Shown here one piece after another: positions 17,141-26,421 of a stretch of DNA of 64,000 nt (position 1 is the stretch's first letter; each line of letters opens with the position of its first letter). The stretch spans positions 1 to 64,000 of the forward strand of contig NZ_AUCW01000018.1 of assembly GCF_000429965.1 (NCBI RefSeq), written 5' to 3'. Source of the DNA: Desulfogranum mediterraneum DSM 13871 (GTDB lineage: Bacteria; Desulfobacterota; Desulfobulbia; Desulfobulbales; Desulfobulbaceae). Position numbers and translations under genes: made by a program. The notes beneath the pieces were generated by a model that saw only the letters and a program-made list of their open reading frames with translations, was not told where the DNA came from and ran no database searches.

Positions 17141-17614
17141 CGTCTCCCTGGCTGTCTCCTGTTCAAGGAGTTCACCCAAGGCATGGGCAGCCTCTCCCAC
17201 CAGGCGGATGCACTCCTTTCGGCTGCTTTCCGGGTTGGTATAGAAGTTTTTTGCCTCATCGCGATCGCGCCAGTTGACCTTGGCGATCTCGGCACAGGTG
17301 AGGCCCCCGTGTTCGGCGGTCAGGGCAGCGAATTTTTCCATATAACGGTGGCTCAGCTTCCACATCCTGGGGTTTTCCTTCTCTTCCAGGCTCCCTCGGC
17401 TGTAGAGACTCGAAATTACCGCAACTCCTGCAAGGAGGACCCCGCAGACATTGCCCGAACCACCGATCCCGCCGCCAAAGGCACCAAAGGCCTTGATCAC
17501 GTTGGGATCCTGGATACCGAGTTTTTCCTGACCCACGGCCAGGATGGCTTGGCTTCAGTGCAGCCGCTGGCGGTAGAGCTCACTGGCCTTCTCTTGCATG
17601 CTTTCTGGGGTCAT
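17132..17614 (-). CDS. C-GCAxxG-C-C family redox protein with in-frame UGA, probable selenoprotein
   Basis: The frame opens at ATG 17614 behind a strong GGAGGACCT ribosome site and reads MTPESMQEKASELYRQRLH, then an in-frame TGA (17557-17555, codon 20), then SQAILAVGQEKLG and on to the stop at 17132: 160 codons, the normal family length. Relatives have cysteine at the TGA position (pattern NCAQAV). The other motif residues are intact: FGGGIGGSGNVCGVLLAG with C57, C107 (LTCAE) and C135 (KECIRL). An 8-bp hairpin starts 10 nt after the TGA, where a bacterial SECIS belongs. I therefore read codon 20 as selenocysteine. The family is thought to be redox-active; the partner is unknown. The alternative is a nonsense mutation with translation from a GTG at 17536. 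Confidence 0.82.
17526..17544 (-). promoter_or_regulatory. Candidate bacterial SECIS hairpin
   Basis: On the minus strand, 10 nt after the UGA, UCCUGGCC pairs with GGUCAGGA (8 bp, one G-U) around a GUG loop. The loop begins with G and starts 18 nt after the UGA, in keeping with published bacterial SECIS rules (a stem with a small loop, G in the first two loop positions, about 16-37 nt from UGA). Confidence 0.6.
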
Positions 17615-17895
17615 AGGTCCTCCCTGGATGAGTGAAGAGTCGCTTGTGCGAAAACGGTGCAATCCTACCGCATATTAAGTAAAAAGTAAAAAATATATCC
17701 GGAGCCAGCTGGGCCACAAGACCTGGTTGGCGGAGATCGTTGATCAAAACACGTCCCATGGAGAGTAATGAAGAGCAGAGCCCTGGAGATCTTGACCCCA
17801 CAGGCCCCCGATGGCCTGTGGCCAGCCCTGGCAGACACCCTGTCGGTGGTTGTCGTCCAAGGATATTCAGTCGAACAGTGGTCAGTGAGGAGCAG

Positions 17896-18822
17896 GTGCT
17901 GATCATCAATACCCTGTTTCCGGTGTTAGCCCTGATCCTGGCCGGCGGCCTGCTCAAGGGGGTTGGCTGCCTGGATGGAACCTTTTTTGCTGCCAGTGAT
18001 CGGCTGGTCTACTTTGTGCTCTTTCCTCTGCTGCTCTTCTGGAAGATCGGCAGTGCCCCCCTGGGGCCAGGAACCAGCCTGTACTACCTGTTGCCGGCTG
18101 CCTGTGCGGTGTTCACGGTCTTTGTGCTCAGCTTGGTGGTCATCCGGCTCTTTAAGGTTGCACCCTTTAAGGCCGGCTCCTTTAATCAATGCTGCTATCG
18201 CTTCAACACCTATATCGGGATGGCAGTGGTGATCAACCTCTTTGGCGAAAAGGGGGTGCAGCTGTTCAGTATCCTGGTGGGCCTGCTTATCCCCTGTATC
18301 AACGTCATGGCTGTCTCGGTGCTGATCTGGTTTTCCGGGGAAAGTCAGGCCTGGCAGCAGCGTTTGAGCTCCACCCTCAAGAGTCTGCTGACCAATCCGC
18401 TGATCATCGGCTGCTGTTGCGGGATACTCTATGCCCGGCTGCTGGGCGGCTTTCCCGAGTATATCGACAACACCCTCAGGCTGTTGTCCTCGACTACCCT
18501 GCCTCTGGCCCTGCTTTCCATCGGCGGAGCCCTCTCCTTTCAAGGGATGCGGAAGAATGTGGGGCTGGCCCTGACCGGGGCCGGGATCAAACTGATCCTC
18601 TTTCCCCTGATCGGCGTGGTCTTTCTTGCCCTCTTCGGAGTGGCAGGGCTGGCCTGGAAGGTGTCGCTGCTCTTCTTTACCCTGCCCACCTCTACGGCAA
18701 TCTATGTACTCTCCTCCCAACTCCATTCGGATACGGAACTGGCCTCGGCAGCCATCGTGGTTTCCACCTGTGGTGCCTTTTTCAGCATGTCCCTGGCCAT
18801 TGCCAGCTTCCCTCCAGGCTGA
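17896..18822 (+). CDS. AEC family (auxin efflux carrier-like) permease
   Basis: 308-residue membrane protein with about ten helices and the AEC two-repeat layout: NTLFPVLALILAGGLLKGVG at the N-terminus, CCYRFNTYIGMAVVINLFGE in the middle (the family's R-x-N-x-x-x segment) and SSTTLPLALLSIGGALSF beginning the second half. Bacterial members export dicarboxylates such as malate or other organic anions. The GTG at 17896 with GAGGAG just upstream gives the normal length; an ATG at 17740 would add an unlikely proline-rich extension. It is divergent from the selenoprotein gene. Confidence 0.85.
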   Translation: MLIINTLFPVLALILAGGLLKGVGCLDGTFFAASDRLVYFVLFPLLLFWKIGSAPLGPGTSLYYLLPAACAVFTVFVLSLVVIRLFKVAPFKAGSFNQCCYRFNTYIGMAVVINLFGEKGVQLFSILVGLLIPCINVMAVSVLIWFSGESQAWQQRLSSTLKSLLTNPLIIGCCCGILYARLLGGFPEYIDNTLRLLSSTTLPLALLSIGGALSFQGMRKNVGLALTGAGIKLILFPLIGVVFLALFGVAGLAWKVSLLFFTLPTSTAIYVLSSQLHSDTELASAAIVVSTCGAFFSMSLAIASFPPG

Positions 18823-18881
18823 AACAGCCCCGACAGCGGAAAGGAGCCTGCAGCGGCTGAGGCTGCGCAGCGGGGGGCGAG

Positions 18882-20522
18882 TCAGGAGCTGCAGGAGAGC
18901 ATGGAGCATCCCGGCCGGTGGCGGGCCCACTCCGGTCGTTTTCCGGCATACTGTTCCTGCTCGGGCTGCTCATCATAGGGGGAGCGGAGCAACTGGAGCA
19001 GTTCCGCTATCAGACAGGGGTCACCCGCCTCTGCGCCATCGATGGCCAGCTGGGCCAGGTAATTACGGAGTACATACTTGGGGTTGACCCGGTTCATGGC
19101 TGCCCGTCGCTCCTGATGGTTGCGGCCTTCCCCGGCGAGACGCCGGGCATATTGTCTGAGCCACAGCTCCAGCTGTTGCCAGTAGCCCGGTGGGATCTGT
19201 TCGGGAGTGTAGTAGGCAGGGTAAAAGGGGTAGCGCTCAGCCGGTGGCAGAGTCGCGGAGGAGCTTGAAGGCCCTGCCTGGAGGAAGGGCTCAAGCTTAA
19301 GCTCAGCCAGCTTGCGGTAAAAGATGGTCATGTCGGTTTCGGTGAGCTGGAGCAACTCCAGAAGTGCGTCGATCAACTCCGGGTCCTCCTTGGGATCAAA
19401 GTGACGCAGTCCCAGTTTTTTCGCCTGCATATGCAGATGCTGCTGCTCCATCCGGGCAACGCTCTGCTCCAGGATCTCTTGCAGGGGATCCACCTCGCCT
19501 ATCAGGGGGTAGAGGGCATTGGCCAGTTGGGACAGGTTCCAGAGGGCGACCCTGGCTTGATTGCCGAAACAGTACCTGCGGCCGTGGCGATCGGTTGTGT
19601 TCGGCGTCCAGGTAGGATCATAGCCCTCCAGCCAGCCGTAGGGACCGTAATCGATGGTCAGACCGAGGATGGACATGTTATCGGTATTCATCACCCCGTG
19701 GACAAAGCCCACCCGCAGCCAGTGGATAATCATGCTCAGGGTCTGGCTGCAGATCTCTTTAAAGAGTTCGGTGTAGGCCCTGGGCGAGGGCGTCCCCAGG
19801 TGGGGGAAGAAGGTCTTGAGGGTGTAGTCGGCCAGGCTGCCCAGCACCGCTGTTTCCCCCCGGACGCTATGGATCTGGAAGTTGCCGAAACGCAGAAAGC
19901 TCGGGGCCAGCCTGCAGACCACAGCCCCGGGCTCTTCCCTGATGTTGCCGTCATAGAACATGTCCCGATCCACCAGTTCGCCGGTGGTCACCAGGCTTAA
20001 GGCACGGGTGGTCGGAATCCCCAGCTGGTACATGGCCTCGCTGCAGAGAAACTCTCGCAGTGAGGAACGGAGCACGGCCAACCCGTCGGCTGTGCGCGAA
20101 TAAGGGGTGGCACCGGCACCCTTGAGCTGCAGGGCCCAGCGTTCCCCCTGCCGATTGATCACCTCGCCCAGGTTGATGGCGCGACCATCCCCCAGCTGGC
20201 CGGCCCACTGGCCGAACTGGTGGCCGCCGTAACACATGGCATGGGGGTCCATGCCAGGGAGGAGCAGGTTGCCGCTGAAAATTTCAGTGAACCGTGGGGA
20301 GCGGCAGCTCTCGAGGCCGAGGTCCAGCAGGGAGGCGGCTTCGGCCGAGTAGGCAAGCAGACAGGGCGCCGTGACTGCCCTGGGCCGGACCCGGGAGTAG
20401 CAGACCTGGCTGACCTGACGGCGCCGGTTGCTGGAGAGAGGATCGCCTGGGAGTTCGCGGGTATAGCTGTTATCGAAAGAGAGCTCGTCCAGGGTGACGG
20501 AGGGCTTGAGCGGTGCTGCCAT
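18882..20522 (-). CDS. selO: Protein adenylyltransferase SelO (YdiU family)
   Basis: 546-residue pseudokinase-fold enzyme that transfers AMP from ATP to Ser, Thr or Tyr of target proteins, linked in E. coli to redox homeostasis. Family landmarks are YGGHQFGQWAGQLGDGRA, LQLKGAGATPYSR with the catalytic lysine, HGVMNTDNMSILGLTIDYGP and the PKYVLRNYLAQ segment near the C-terminus. The tail ends LSCSS: the C-x-x position that is selenocysteine in animals is cysteine here, as in E. coli. The gene is convergent with the AEC permease and transcribed alone. Confidence 0.95.
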   Translation of the reverse strand: MAAPLKPSVTLDELSFDNSYTRELPGDPLSSNRRRQVSQVCYSRVRPRAVTAPCLLAYSAEAASLLDLGLESCRSPRFTEIFSGNLLLPGMDPHAMCYGGHQFGQWAGQLGDGRAINLGEVINRQGERWALQLKGAGATPYSRTADGLAVLRSSLREFLCSEAMYQLGIPTTRALSLVTTGELVDRDMFYDGNIREEPGAVVCRLAPSFLRFGNFQIHSVRGETAVLGSLADYTLKTFFPHLGTPSPRAYTELFKEICSQTLSMIIHWLRVGFVHGVMNTDNMSILGLTIDYGPYGWLEGYDPTWTPNTTDRHGRRYCFGNQARVALWNLSQLANALYPLIGEVDPLQEILEQSVARMEQQHLHMQAKKLGLRHFDPKEDPELIDALLELLQLTETDMTIFYRKLAELKLEPFLQAGPSSSSATLPPAERYPFYPAYYTPEQIPPGYWQQLELWLRQYARRLAGEGRNHQERRAAMNRVNPKYVLRNYLAQLAIDGAEAGDPCLIAELLQLLRSPYDEQPEQEQYAGKRPEWARHRPGCSMLSCSS

Positions 20523-20867
20523 GGTGACTGTTCCGGTTGGAGGAGAAGGGGGGCTGGCAGGATTGGTTCAGGCTCGACCGGGAGCCTGGCCGGCTATGCC
20601 TCCTTTGCTGCTGCCGGCCGAAGCTCCCCTTAAGGTCAGGCTATGCACAGGGACGTACACGGCTCTTCTCTCAGCTGGAATCATGAGCGATGAGCTCTTT
20701 CTTGAGTAAAGAAGACGTCCTCTGGCCCGGGTAAGGAAAAATTTGCTGTGAGACGATGGCATAACAGTACCATGACCATACCATAAGCTATACCATAAGC
20801 TCGATTTCGGTTCAGGCCAGAGGGGAAGGGGCAATTCAGAACAAAGCCCCTTTGGATCAGCCCCTGA
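20523..20867. other. Intergenic region between selO and ridA
   Basis: 345 bp with no supported gene. The only visible structure is a perfect tandem duplication of ATACCATAAGCT at 20778-20801. Because ridA and selO are both on the minus strand, the selO promoter should lie in the first part of this gap. Confidence 0.5.
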
Positions 20868-21251
20868 TCAGGGGACCAGCGCCATGGCCTCGATCTCCAC
20901 CAGCACATCTTTGGGCAACCTCGCCACCTCCACGCAGGATCGGGCCGGCGGTTCCTGGGGGAAATAGTGGCTGTAGACCTCGTTAAAGGCCGTAAAGTCA
21001 TCCATGTCGCTGAGAAAACAGGTGGTCTTGATCACCTGCCCTGCATCGCTCCCTGCGGCGGCCAGCAGGGCCATCAGGTTGTCCAGTACCTGGCGGCTCT
21101 GTTCCGCGATCCCACCGGCAACCACCTCCATGGTGGCAGGATCCAGGGCGATCTGGCCCGAGGTATAGAGGATCTTGTCGACCTGGACAGCCTGGGAATA
21201 GGGGCCGATGGCTGCAGGGGCGGTTGGCGTGGAAAGGGTGGTCTTGTTCAT
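20868..21251 (-). CDS. ridA: RidA family reactive enamine/imine deaminase
   Basis: 127 residues, the usual RidA length. It hydrolyses reactive 2-aminoacrylate and related imines released by PLP enzymes. The family sequences APAAIGPYSQAVQV, LYTSGQIALDP, TTCFLSDMDDFTAFNEVY and the catalytic arginine in PARSCVEVARLPKD are all present. Transcribed alone. Confidence 0.95.
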   Translation of the reverse strand: MNKTTLSTPTAPAAIGPYSQAVQVDKILYTSGQIALDPATMEVVAGGIAEQSRQVLDNLMALLAAAGSDAGQVIKTTCFLSDMDDFTAFNEVYSHYFPQEPPARSCVEVARLPKDVLVEIEAMALVP

Positions 21252-21582
21252 GCTCTGCTCCTTGGTTGATTAGTGCTGGGGTGCCGGCTGGCTTGGGGAC
21301 AGAGTCCGGTCGCCAACACGGTCTCTTAGCCGGTTTCGAGCTGAAGGCTCCCCTGAAGAGATACCCCCCATCCTACCGTTCTCTGGAAAAATAGCAATCT
21401 CCACCAGTCCCCTCATGACGGGTTCTTCCCTGTCCCTCGCCGGCCAGGACAGGGCAGGGAATCGGGAAAAAGAGCTGATAGGCGGTTGACACACCCCGGA
21501 CATCCATTTAGGTTGCATTTATGGGAGTGGTGCCGTTGAGCCCCACTCTTCAGTCCTTGAACCTTTTTTTTGGTCGCAGACT
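21252..21582. other. Divergent intergenic region between ridA and pncA
   Basis: 331 bp without a supported gene. It must carry promoters in both directions; I see no clear operator, riboswitch or terminator. Confidence 0.45.
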
Positions 21583-22167
21583 ATGAATCTCAAACTTTCT
21601 CCCACGGATGCCCTACTCCTGGTTGACCTCCAAAACGACTTCCTGGAGGGCGGCAGTTTAGCCGTGACCGGGACCGAGACCATCCTGGCCGCTGCGGTCG
21701 ACTACCTTAAGCTCTTTGTGAACCAGGAGCTGACCGTCATCGCCAGCCGTGACTGGCATCCTCCCGATCACTGCTCCTTTGCGGAGCAGGGCGGCCCCTG
21801 GCCGAGTCACTGCGTGGCCGGCAGCCATGGGGCCCGCTTTAGCGATCAGTTGACCTTGCCCGCTGAGGTCCACATCGTCTCCAAGGCAAGTAGCGCCGAG
21901 GAGGAGGCCTACTCCGCCTTCCAGGGGACCGACCTTGCAGACTATGCCCGCCGTCAGGGCATCAGCCGGTTCTATATCTGCGGCCTGGCCACCGAATACT
22001 GTGTTCTGTACACCGTCAAGGATGCCATCAGCCAAGGCTTTACGGTGGTCGTGCTTGAGGACGGTATCAGGGCAGTGGACCTGCAACCAGGTGATGGTGA
22101 GCGGGCCTTGGCTGTGATGGAGCAGCAGGGTGCAATCAGAGCCACCAGAGGAGACCTTCAGTCATGA
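21583..22167 (+). CDS. pncA: Nicotinamidase
   Basis: 194-residue isochorismatase-fold hydrolase converting nicotinamide to nicotinate for NAD salvage. The catalytic triad is visible: Asp in LLVDLQNDF, Lys in VSKAS and Cys in ATEYCVLYT. The metal site is DWHPPDHCSF. The last codon overlaps the pncB start (ATGA), coupling the two steps of the Preiss-Handler salvage route. Confidence 0.95.
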   Translation: MNLKLSPTDALLLVDLQNDFLEGGSLAVTGTETILAAAVDYLKLFVNQELTVIASRDWHPPDHCSFAEQGGPWPSHCVAGSHGARFSDQLTLPAEVHIVSKASSAEEEAYSAFQGTDLADYARRQGISRFYICGLATEYCVLYTVKDAISQGFTVVVLEDGIRAVDLQPGDGERALAVMEQQGAIRATRGDLQS

Positions 22168-23504
22168 CCGCTATCTCACCGCTGCTGACCGATCTCTACG
22201 AGTTCACCATGATGCAGGGCTATGTTGACCACCAGATGGAACAGACTGCATCCTTTGAATTTTTCATTCGCCGACTGCCACCTGAGCGAAATTTCCTGAT
22301 GGCCGCAGGGCTCCAGCAGGTGGTGGAGTATCTGGAGGACCTCTCCTTTTCAGAGGATGATATCAGCTATCTGCGCTCCAGCGGCTTTTTCCATGAACGT
22401 TTTTTGGCCTACCTGCAGGAACTCCGCTTCACCGGCGATGTCCAGGCCATGGCCGAAGGGACGATCTTTTTCCCGGACGAACCCATTCTCCGCGTCAGCG
22501 CGCCCCTGCCCCTGGCCCAGCTGGTGGAAACCAGGATAATCAATATCCTCCAGTTTCAGAGCATGATCGCCTCCAAGGCCGCCCGGATCCGGCTGATCGA
22601 GCCCAAGGCCATGCTCATGGACTTTGGGCTCCGGCGGGCCCACGGTGCAGAGGCCGGCTTGCTGGCGGCCAGGGCCTCTTGTCTGGCAGGCTTTGATGGT
22701 ACGGCCACGGTGGAGGCAGGGCGGCTTTTTGGCCTGCCGATCTTCGGGACCATGGCTCATTCCTTTATTCAGGCCCATGATTCCGAGCAGGAGGCCTTTC
22801 GCCACTTTGCCGCCAGTCAGCCCGACAACGTGGTGTTCCTGATTGATACCTACGATACCATCAAAGGGGCCCAAAATGTGGTCGCCCTGGCCGGAGAACT
22901 GGCTGCGAAAAACATCCCGATCAAGGGCGTCCGGATCGACTCCGGCGATCTGGTGGCAGGGGCGTTCCAGGTGCGTAAGATCCTGGACCAGGCCGGCCTG
23001 AGGGAGGTGAAGATCCTGCTCAGTTCCAGCCTGGACGAGTACTCCCTGGCAGAGATCACCGCTGCAGGAGCACCGGTCGACGGTTACGGCATCGGCACCA
23101 AGATGATCACCTCTGCAGACTATGCCTTTCTCGACTGCTCCTATAAGCTGGTGGAATATGCCGGCACAGGTCGTCGCAAACGTTCCCAGGGCAAGGAGAC
23201 CTGGCCGGGTCGAAAGCAGGTCTTCCGCCAATACGATGATCAGGGACTCCTGTCCAAGGACTGCCTCACCCTGGACTCCGACCGTCTGCCAGGCAGACCC
23301 TTGCTTCAGCCGGTGATGGCAGAGGGACAACCCCTGGCCCAGTTGCCGGATCTCGAGTCCTGTCGGGAGCATGCCCGGGCCGAACTGGCCAGCCTGCCGG
23401 AATCCATGCGGACCATTGAGCAGGTCCCCTTGCCTGAGTTGGAGATTGCTCCGGCCCTGCTGCGCCTGACCAGGGAGGTCGACCAGGAGAGCGCTGGGGG
23501 GTAA
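22164..23504 (+). CDS. pncB: Nicotinate phosphoribosyltransferase
   Basis: 446-residue enzyme forming nicotinate mononucleotide from nicotinate and PRPP. Typical family segments are LLTDLYEFTMMQGY at the N-terminus, MDFGLRRAHGAEAGL, GTMAHSFIQAHD (active-site histidine region), LIDTYDTIKGAQN and VRIDSGDL. Overlaps pncA by 4 bp. Confidence 0.95.
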   Translation: MTAISPLLTDLYEFTMMQGYVDHQMEQTASFEFFIRRLPPERNFLMAAGLQQVVEYLEDLSFSEDDISYLRSSGFFHERFLAYLQELRFTGDVQAMAEGTIFFPDEPILRVSAPLPLAQLVETRIINILQFQSMIASKAARIRLIEPKAMLMDFGLRRAHGAEAGLLAARASCLAGFDGTATVEAGRLFGLPIFGTMAHSFIQAHDSEQEAFRHFAASQPDNVVFLIDTYDTIKGAQNVVALAGELAAKNIPIKGVRIDSGDLVAGAFQVRKILDQAGLREVKILLSSSLDEYSLAEITAAGAPVDGYGIGTKMITSADYAFLDCSYKLVEYAGTGRRKRSQGKETWPGRKQVFRQYDDQGLLSKDCLTLDSDRLPGRPLLQPVMAEGQPLAQLPDLESCREHARAELASLPESMRTIEQVPLPELEIAPALLRLTREVDQESAGG

Positions 23505-23593
23505 AGCTGTCGCAAGCCTCTTTTCCTGTCCATCCTGCTGCCGGGGTCGCACCGGGTGCAGGGTCATCCTGACATTTTAACCAAGGAGTACCG

Positions 23594-24325
23594 GTGAAGA
23601 CCAATATCCGTATCGCCCTACTGATTGATTGCGATAATGTCAGCTCCGTCTCGGTGGACGGGGTGTTGGAGGAGTTGGCCAAGTATGGCACGGTCAACGT
23701 CCGCCATGCCCATGGCAACTGGAAGAGTAACCAGCTCTCAGGCTGGGTGGAAAAACTGCATCCCTTTGCCATTCGACCGATCCAGCAGTTTGCCTACACC
23801 ACCGGGAAAAACGCCACAGATGCGGCCATGATCATTGATGCCATGGATCTGTTGTACAGTAAAAACATCGACGCCTTTGCCCTGATGACCAGTGACAGCG
23901 ATTTTACCCCCTTGGTGATGCGCATTCTTGAAAACGGTCTGCCGGTCTACGGCTTTGGCGAAAAAAAGACGCCCCTGCCCTTTGTCCATGCCTGTTCCCA
24001 GTTTATCTATACGGAAAATCTGCACAATGAAACCGCTGAAAAGAGCGATGAGCAGCCAGGGGTGAGCAAGCGGTCGCGCAACGAACTGCGGGGAGATACG
24101 GCCCTGGTAAAGCTGCTCCGCACCTCGGTGGAACAGACCTCGGAGGAGGATGGCTGGTCGGATTTGAGTAAGGTCGGCAAATATATCTCCAACAACAGTT
24201 CTTTTTCCCCGATCAACTATGGCTATAAAAAGATCAGCGAGTTGATCAGGATCAGTGAGCTCTTTGAGATCGAGATGCGTCACAACAACAATGCCATCTA
24301 TATCAAAGATGTCCGAACGGTTTGA
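23594..24325 (+). CDS. NYN-domain (PIN-like) protein with C-terminal OST-HTH/LOTUS-like domain
   Basis: 243 residues. The N-terminal NYN nuclease-fold domain (residues ~1-145) has the acidic site ALLIDCDNV, the helix NATDAAMIIDAMDLLYS and LMTSDSDFTPLV. The C-terminal part (residues ~165-240, WSDLSKVGKYISNNSSFSPI then KKISELIRISELFEIE) matches the OST-HTH/LOTUS pattern. Such proteins are predicted RNA-directed nucleases or RNA binders; the target is unknown. It starts at GTG 23594 behind AAGGAG, 90 bp after pncB, possibly in the same transcript. Confidence 0.88.
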   Translation: MKTNIRIALLIDCDNVSSVSVDGVLEELAKYGTVNVRHAHGNWKSNQLSGWVEKLHPFAIRPIQQFAYTTGKNATDAAMIIDAMDLLYSKNIDAFALMTSDSDFTPLVMRILENGLPVYGFGEKKTPLPFVHACSQFIYTENLHNETAEKSDEQPGVSKRSRNELRGDTALVKLLRTSVEQTSEEDGWSDLSKVGKYISNNSSFSPINYGYKKISELIRISELFEIEMRHNNNAIYIKDVRTV

Positions 24326-24409
24326 GATGAGGACAGGAAGGAGCTCTGCTCCAGGAGAGGCGACTCTTGCTGCGTGCTGGGGGATGAAGGACCTGGGAGC
24401 GGTGTGACC

Positions 24410-25132
24410 ATGAAAACCATAGGATTGATCGGCGGCATGAGCTGGGAAAGTACGGCCGCCTACTATCGCCTGCTCAACGAAGAGGCCAGGGCCCGGCTGG
24501 GAGGGCTCCATTCTGCCCAGATCCTCCTCTACAGCGTCGACTTTGAGCCCATCGAACAGCTCCAGCACCAGGGCGACTGGGAGGGGGCTGCCCGGATACT
24601 GACTAAAGCCGCCCTCCGACTTCAGGACGGTGGAGCCGACTTCTTCCTCATCTGCACCAATACCATGCACAGGGTGGCCCCCCTGGTCGAGGCCGCGGTC
24701 CGGATACCGCTGCTCCACATTGCAGATCCCACTGCAGAGTCACTGCTGGCCAAGGGAGTGCAAACCGTTGGCCTCCTTGGTACCGCCTTTACCATGGAAC
24801 AGGAATTCTATAGGGGCCGGCTGGAGCAGCGGCATGGCCTTGAGGTGGTAACACCCTCCCGCGCAGACCGTAGGATCGTTCATGATATTATTTACCAGGA
24901 GCTCTGTCAGGGAAAGATCCGACAGGCAGCCAAGAGTGCCTACCTCCGGATCATCGGGGAGCTGGCCGGCAGAGGTGCGGAGGCGGTTATCTTAGGATGT
25001 ACCGAGATCGGCCTGCTGGTGAAGCAGGAGGATAGCGCCGTGCCTCTCTATGACACCACAGCTCTCCATGCCGTCAGGGCCATGGAGTTGGCCCTGACAG
25101 CCAAGCCAGGGGCATCGGCTCCGTCCCTTTGA
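24410..25132 (+). CDS. Aspartate/glutamate racemase family protein (YgeA-like)
   Basis: 240 residues. PLP-independent racemase with the two catalytic cysteine motifs CTNTMH near residue 82 and GCTEIGLL near residue 196. The N-terminus IGLIGGMSWESTAAYY is that of aspartate racemase/YgeA proteins. Substrate may be aspartate or a broad set such as homoserine, as for E. coli YgeA. Confidence 0.9.
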   Translation: MKTIGLIGGMSWESTAAYYRLLNEEARARLGGLHSAQILLYSVDFEPIEQLQHQGDWEGAARILTKAALRLQDGGADFFLICTNTMHRVAPLVEAAVRIPLLHIADPTAESLLAKGVQTVGLLGTAFTMEQEFYRGRLEQRHGLEVVTPSRADRRIVHDIIYQELCQGKIRQAAKSAYLRIIGELAGRGAEAVILGCTEIGLLVKQEDSAVPLYDTTALHAVRAMELALTAKPGASAPSL

Positions 25133-25242
25133 AGGAGAGGGCCGGGGCGGAGATCAGGATGGTTTGAGAGGCTGCGACCCTGTTGCGGCTTTTTAAATCG
25201 TCTGTGCAAGAGAATAGAGGAGCCCTGGGGAGGGTGTTGATC

Positions 25243-26136
25243 ATGGATAATCGATTCCAGGGCTTACTGGCGATACACCTTGCCGTGCTGCTCTTCGGGG
25301 TTGCCGGTCTTTTTGGAAAACTGCTTGAGCTTGGTCCCGGCCTGATCGTATTTGGCCGGACCCTGTTTGCCGCCCTTGGACTGTTGCTGGTGCTTCCGCT
25401 GCTCAAGATAGACATCAGGATCAGGCAGGGACGTGATATCGGCGGATTTGTACTGATGGGCGCCATCCTGGCTCTCCACTGGGTGACCTTTTTCCATGCT
25501 ATCCAGGTTTCTACCGTGGCCATCGGCCTGTTGACCTTCTCCTCCTTCCCCATCTTTGTCACTTTCCTCGAGCCCCTGTTCTTCAGGGAACGGTTGCGTT
25601 TTTTTGAGGTCATGGTCTCCCTAGTGGTCTTTCTGGGCCTGGTCCTGGTGGTGCCTGAGTTTGATCTTGCCAATGATCTCACCCGGGGTGCCTTTTGGGG
25701 GATGATCTCGGGCCTGACCTTTGCCCTGCTCTCCATCCTGAACCGCAAGTTTGTGGGCCGCTATCCCGCCCTCACCGTTGCGCTCTATCAGGATGCGGTG
25801 GCCTGTCTTCTGCTCCTGCCCTTTGTGGGTGGCGCCATTTTTGGGATCACCATGGCTGAGTTGGGACAACTGGTCATCCTGGGCGTGGTTTTCACGGCCC
25901 TGGCCCACACCCTCTTTATCCAGGGCATGCTGGTGGTCAGGGCCCAGCTGGCCAGTGTTATTACCTGCCTTGAACCGGTCTACGGCATTCTGCTTGCCCT
26001 GGTCCTGCTCCACGAGATTCCCAGCTGGCGGGAGCTGGTCGGCGGCGTGGTGATCATCGGTACCATCCTCCTTGCCACCAGATTTTCCAGGGACTCCGGT
26101 CGTCTGGTTGAACCCGGTTGTTCCCCTGAAGGATGA
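25243..26136 (+). CDS. DMT superfamily transporter, EamA type
   Basis: 297-residue permease with ten predicted helices in two EamA repeats. Landmarks are AIHLAVLLFGVAGLFGKLL, HWVTFFHAIQVSTVAIGLLT, FPIFVTFLEPLFFRERL and, in the second repeat, ASVITCLEPVYGILLALVLL with HEIPSWRELVGGVVII. The ATG at 25243 begins directly at the first helix and has GGAGG upstream. Second of three EamA proteins in the window; substrate unknown. Confidence 0.88.
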   Translation: MDNRFQGLLAIHLAVLLFGVAGLFGKLLELGPGLIVFGRTLFAALGLLLVLPLLKIDIRIRQGRDIGGFVLMGAILALHWVTFFHAIQVSTVAIGLLTFSSFPIFVTFLEPLFFRERLRFFEVMVSLVVFLGLVLVVPEFDLANDLTRGAFWGMISGLTFALLSILNRKFVGRYPALTVALYQDAVACLLLLPFVGGAIFGITMAELGQLVILGVVFTALAHTLFIQGMLVVRAQLASVITCLEPVYGILLALVLLHEIPSWRELVGGVVIIGTILLATRFSRDSGRLVEPGCSPEG

Positions 26137-26421
26137 GGGGGGTGAGCTGAAACCCTGTTCTTGCAAATAACGGATCCGTCCTTATGGTATATGGTACAGA
26201 AAAACAGGGGCATGTGGGAAGTGTCGGGGGACTGATATTGACGTTGTGAAGCTGTTTTCCCCTGTTTTTCGAGCACAACCTGCCGGAGAAGCAACAGGTC
26301 CGGCATCATTCATCCGGGTCGTTGAACCGCTCGTTTCACGATCAGCCTTGCTGGTGTCTCTAGGATCACTCTCTTGCTCAGCCCCCCTTTGCCGATCAGC
26401 TTATTATCGTGGAGGTGTGGC

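Noticed and set aside
17132-17536. A shorter 134-residue version of the redox protein starting at GTG 17536
   Set aside because: The GTG has no ribosome site and would drop the first motif residue; the ATG at 17614 with strong GGAGG and the UGA-plus-hairpin explains the gene better.
22350-23567. 405-codon minus-strand frame opposite pncB
   Set aside because: Shadow of pncB, whose domains are unmistakable; no own ribosome site or motif.
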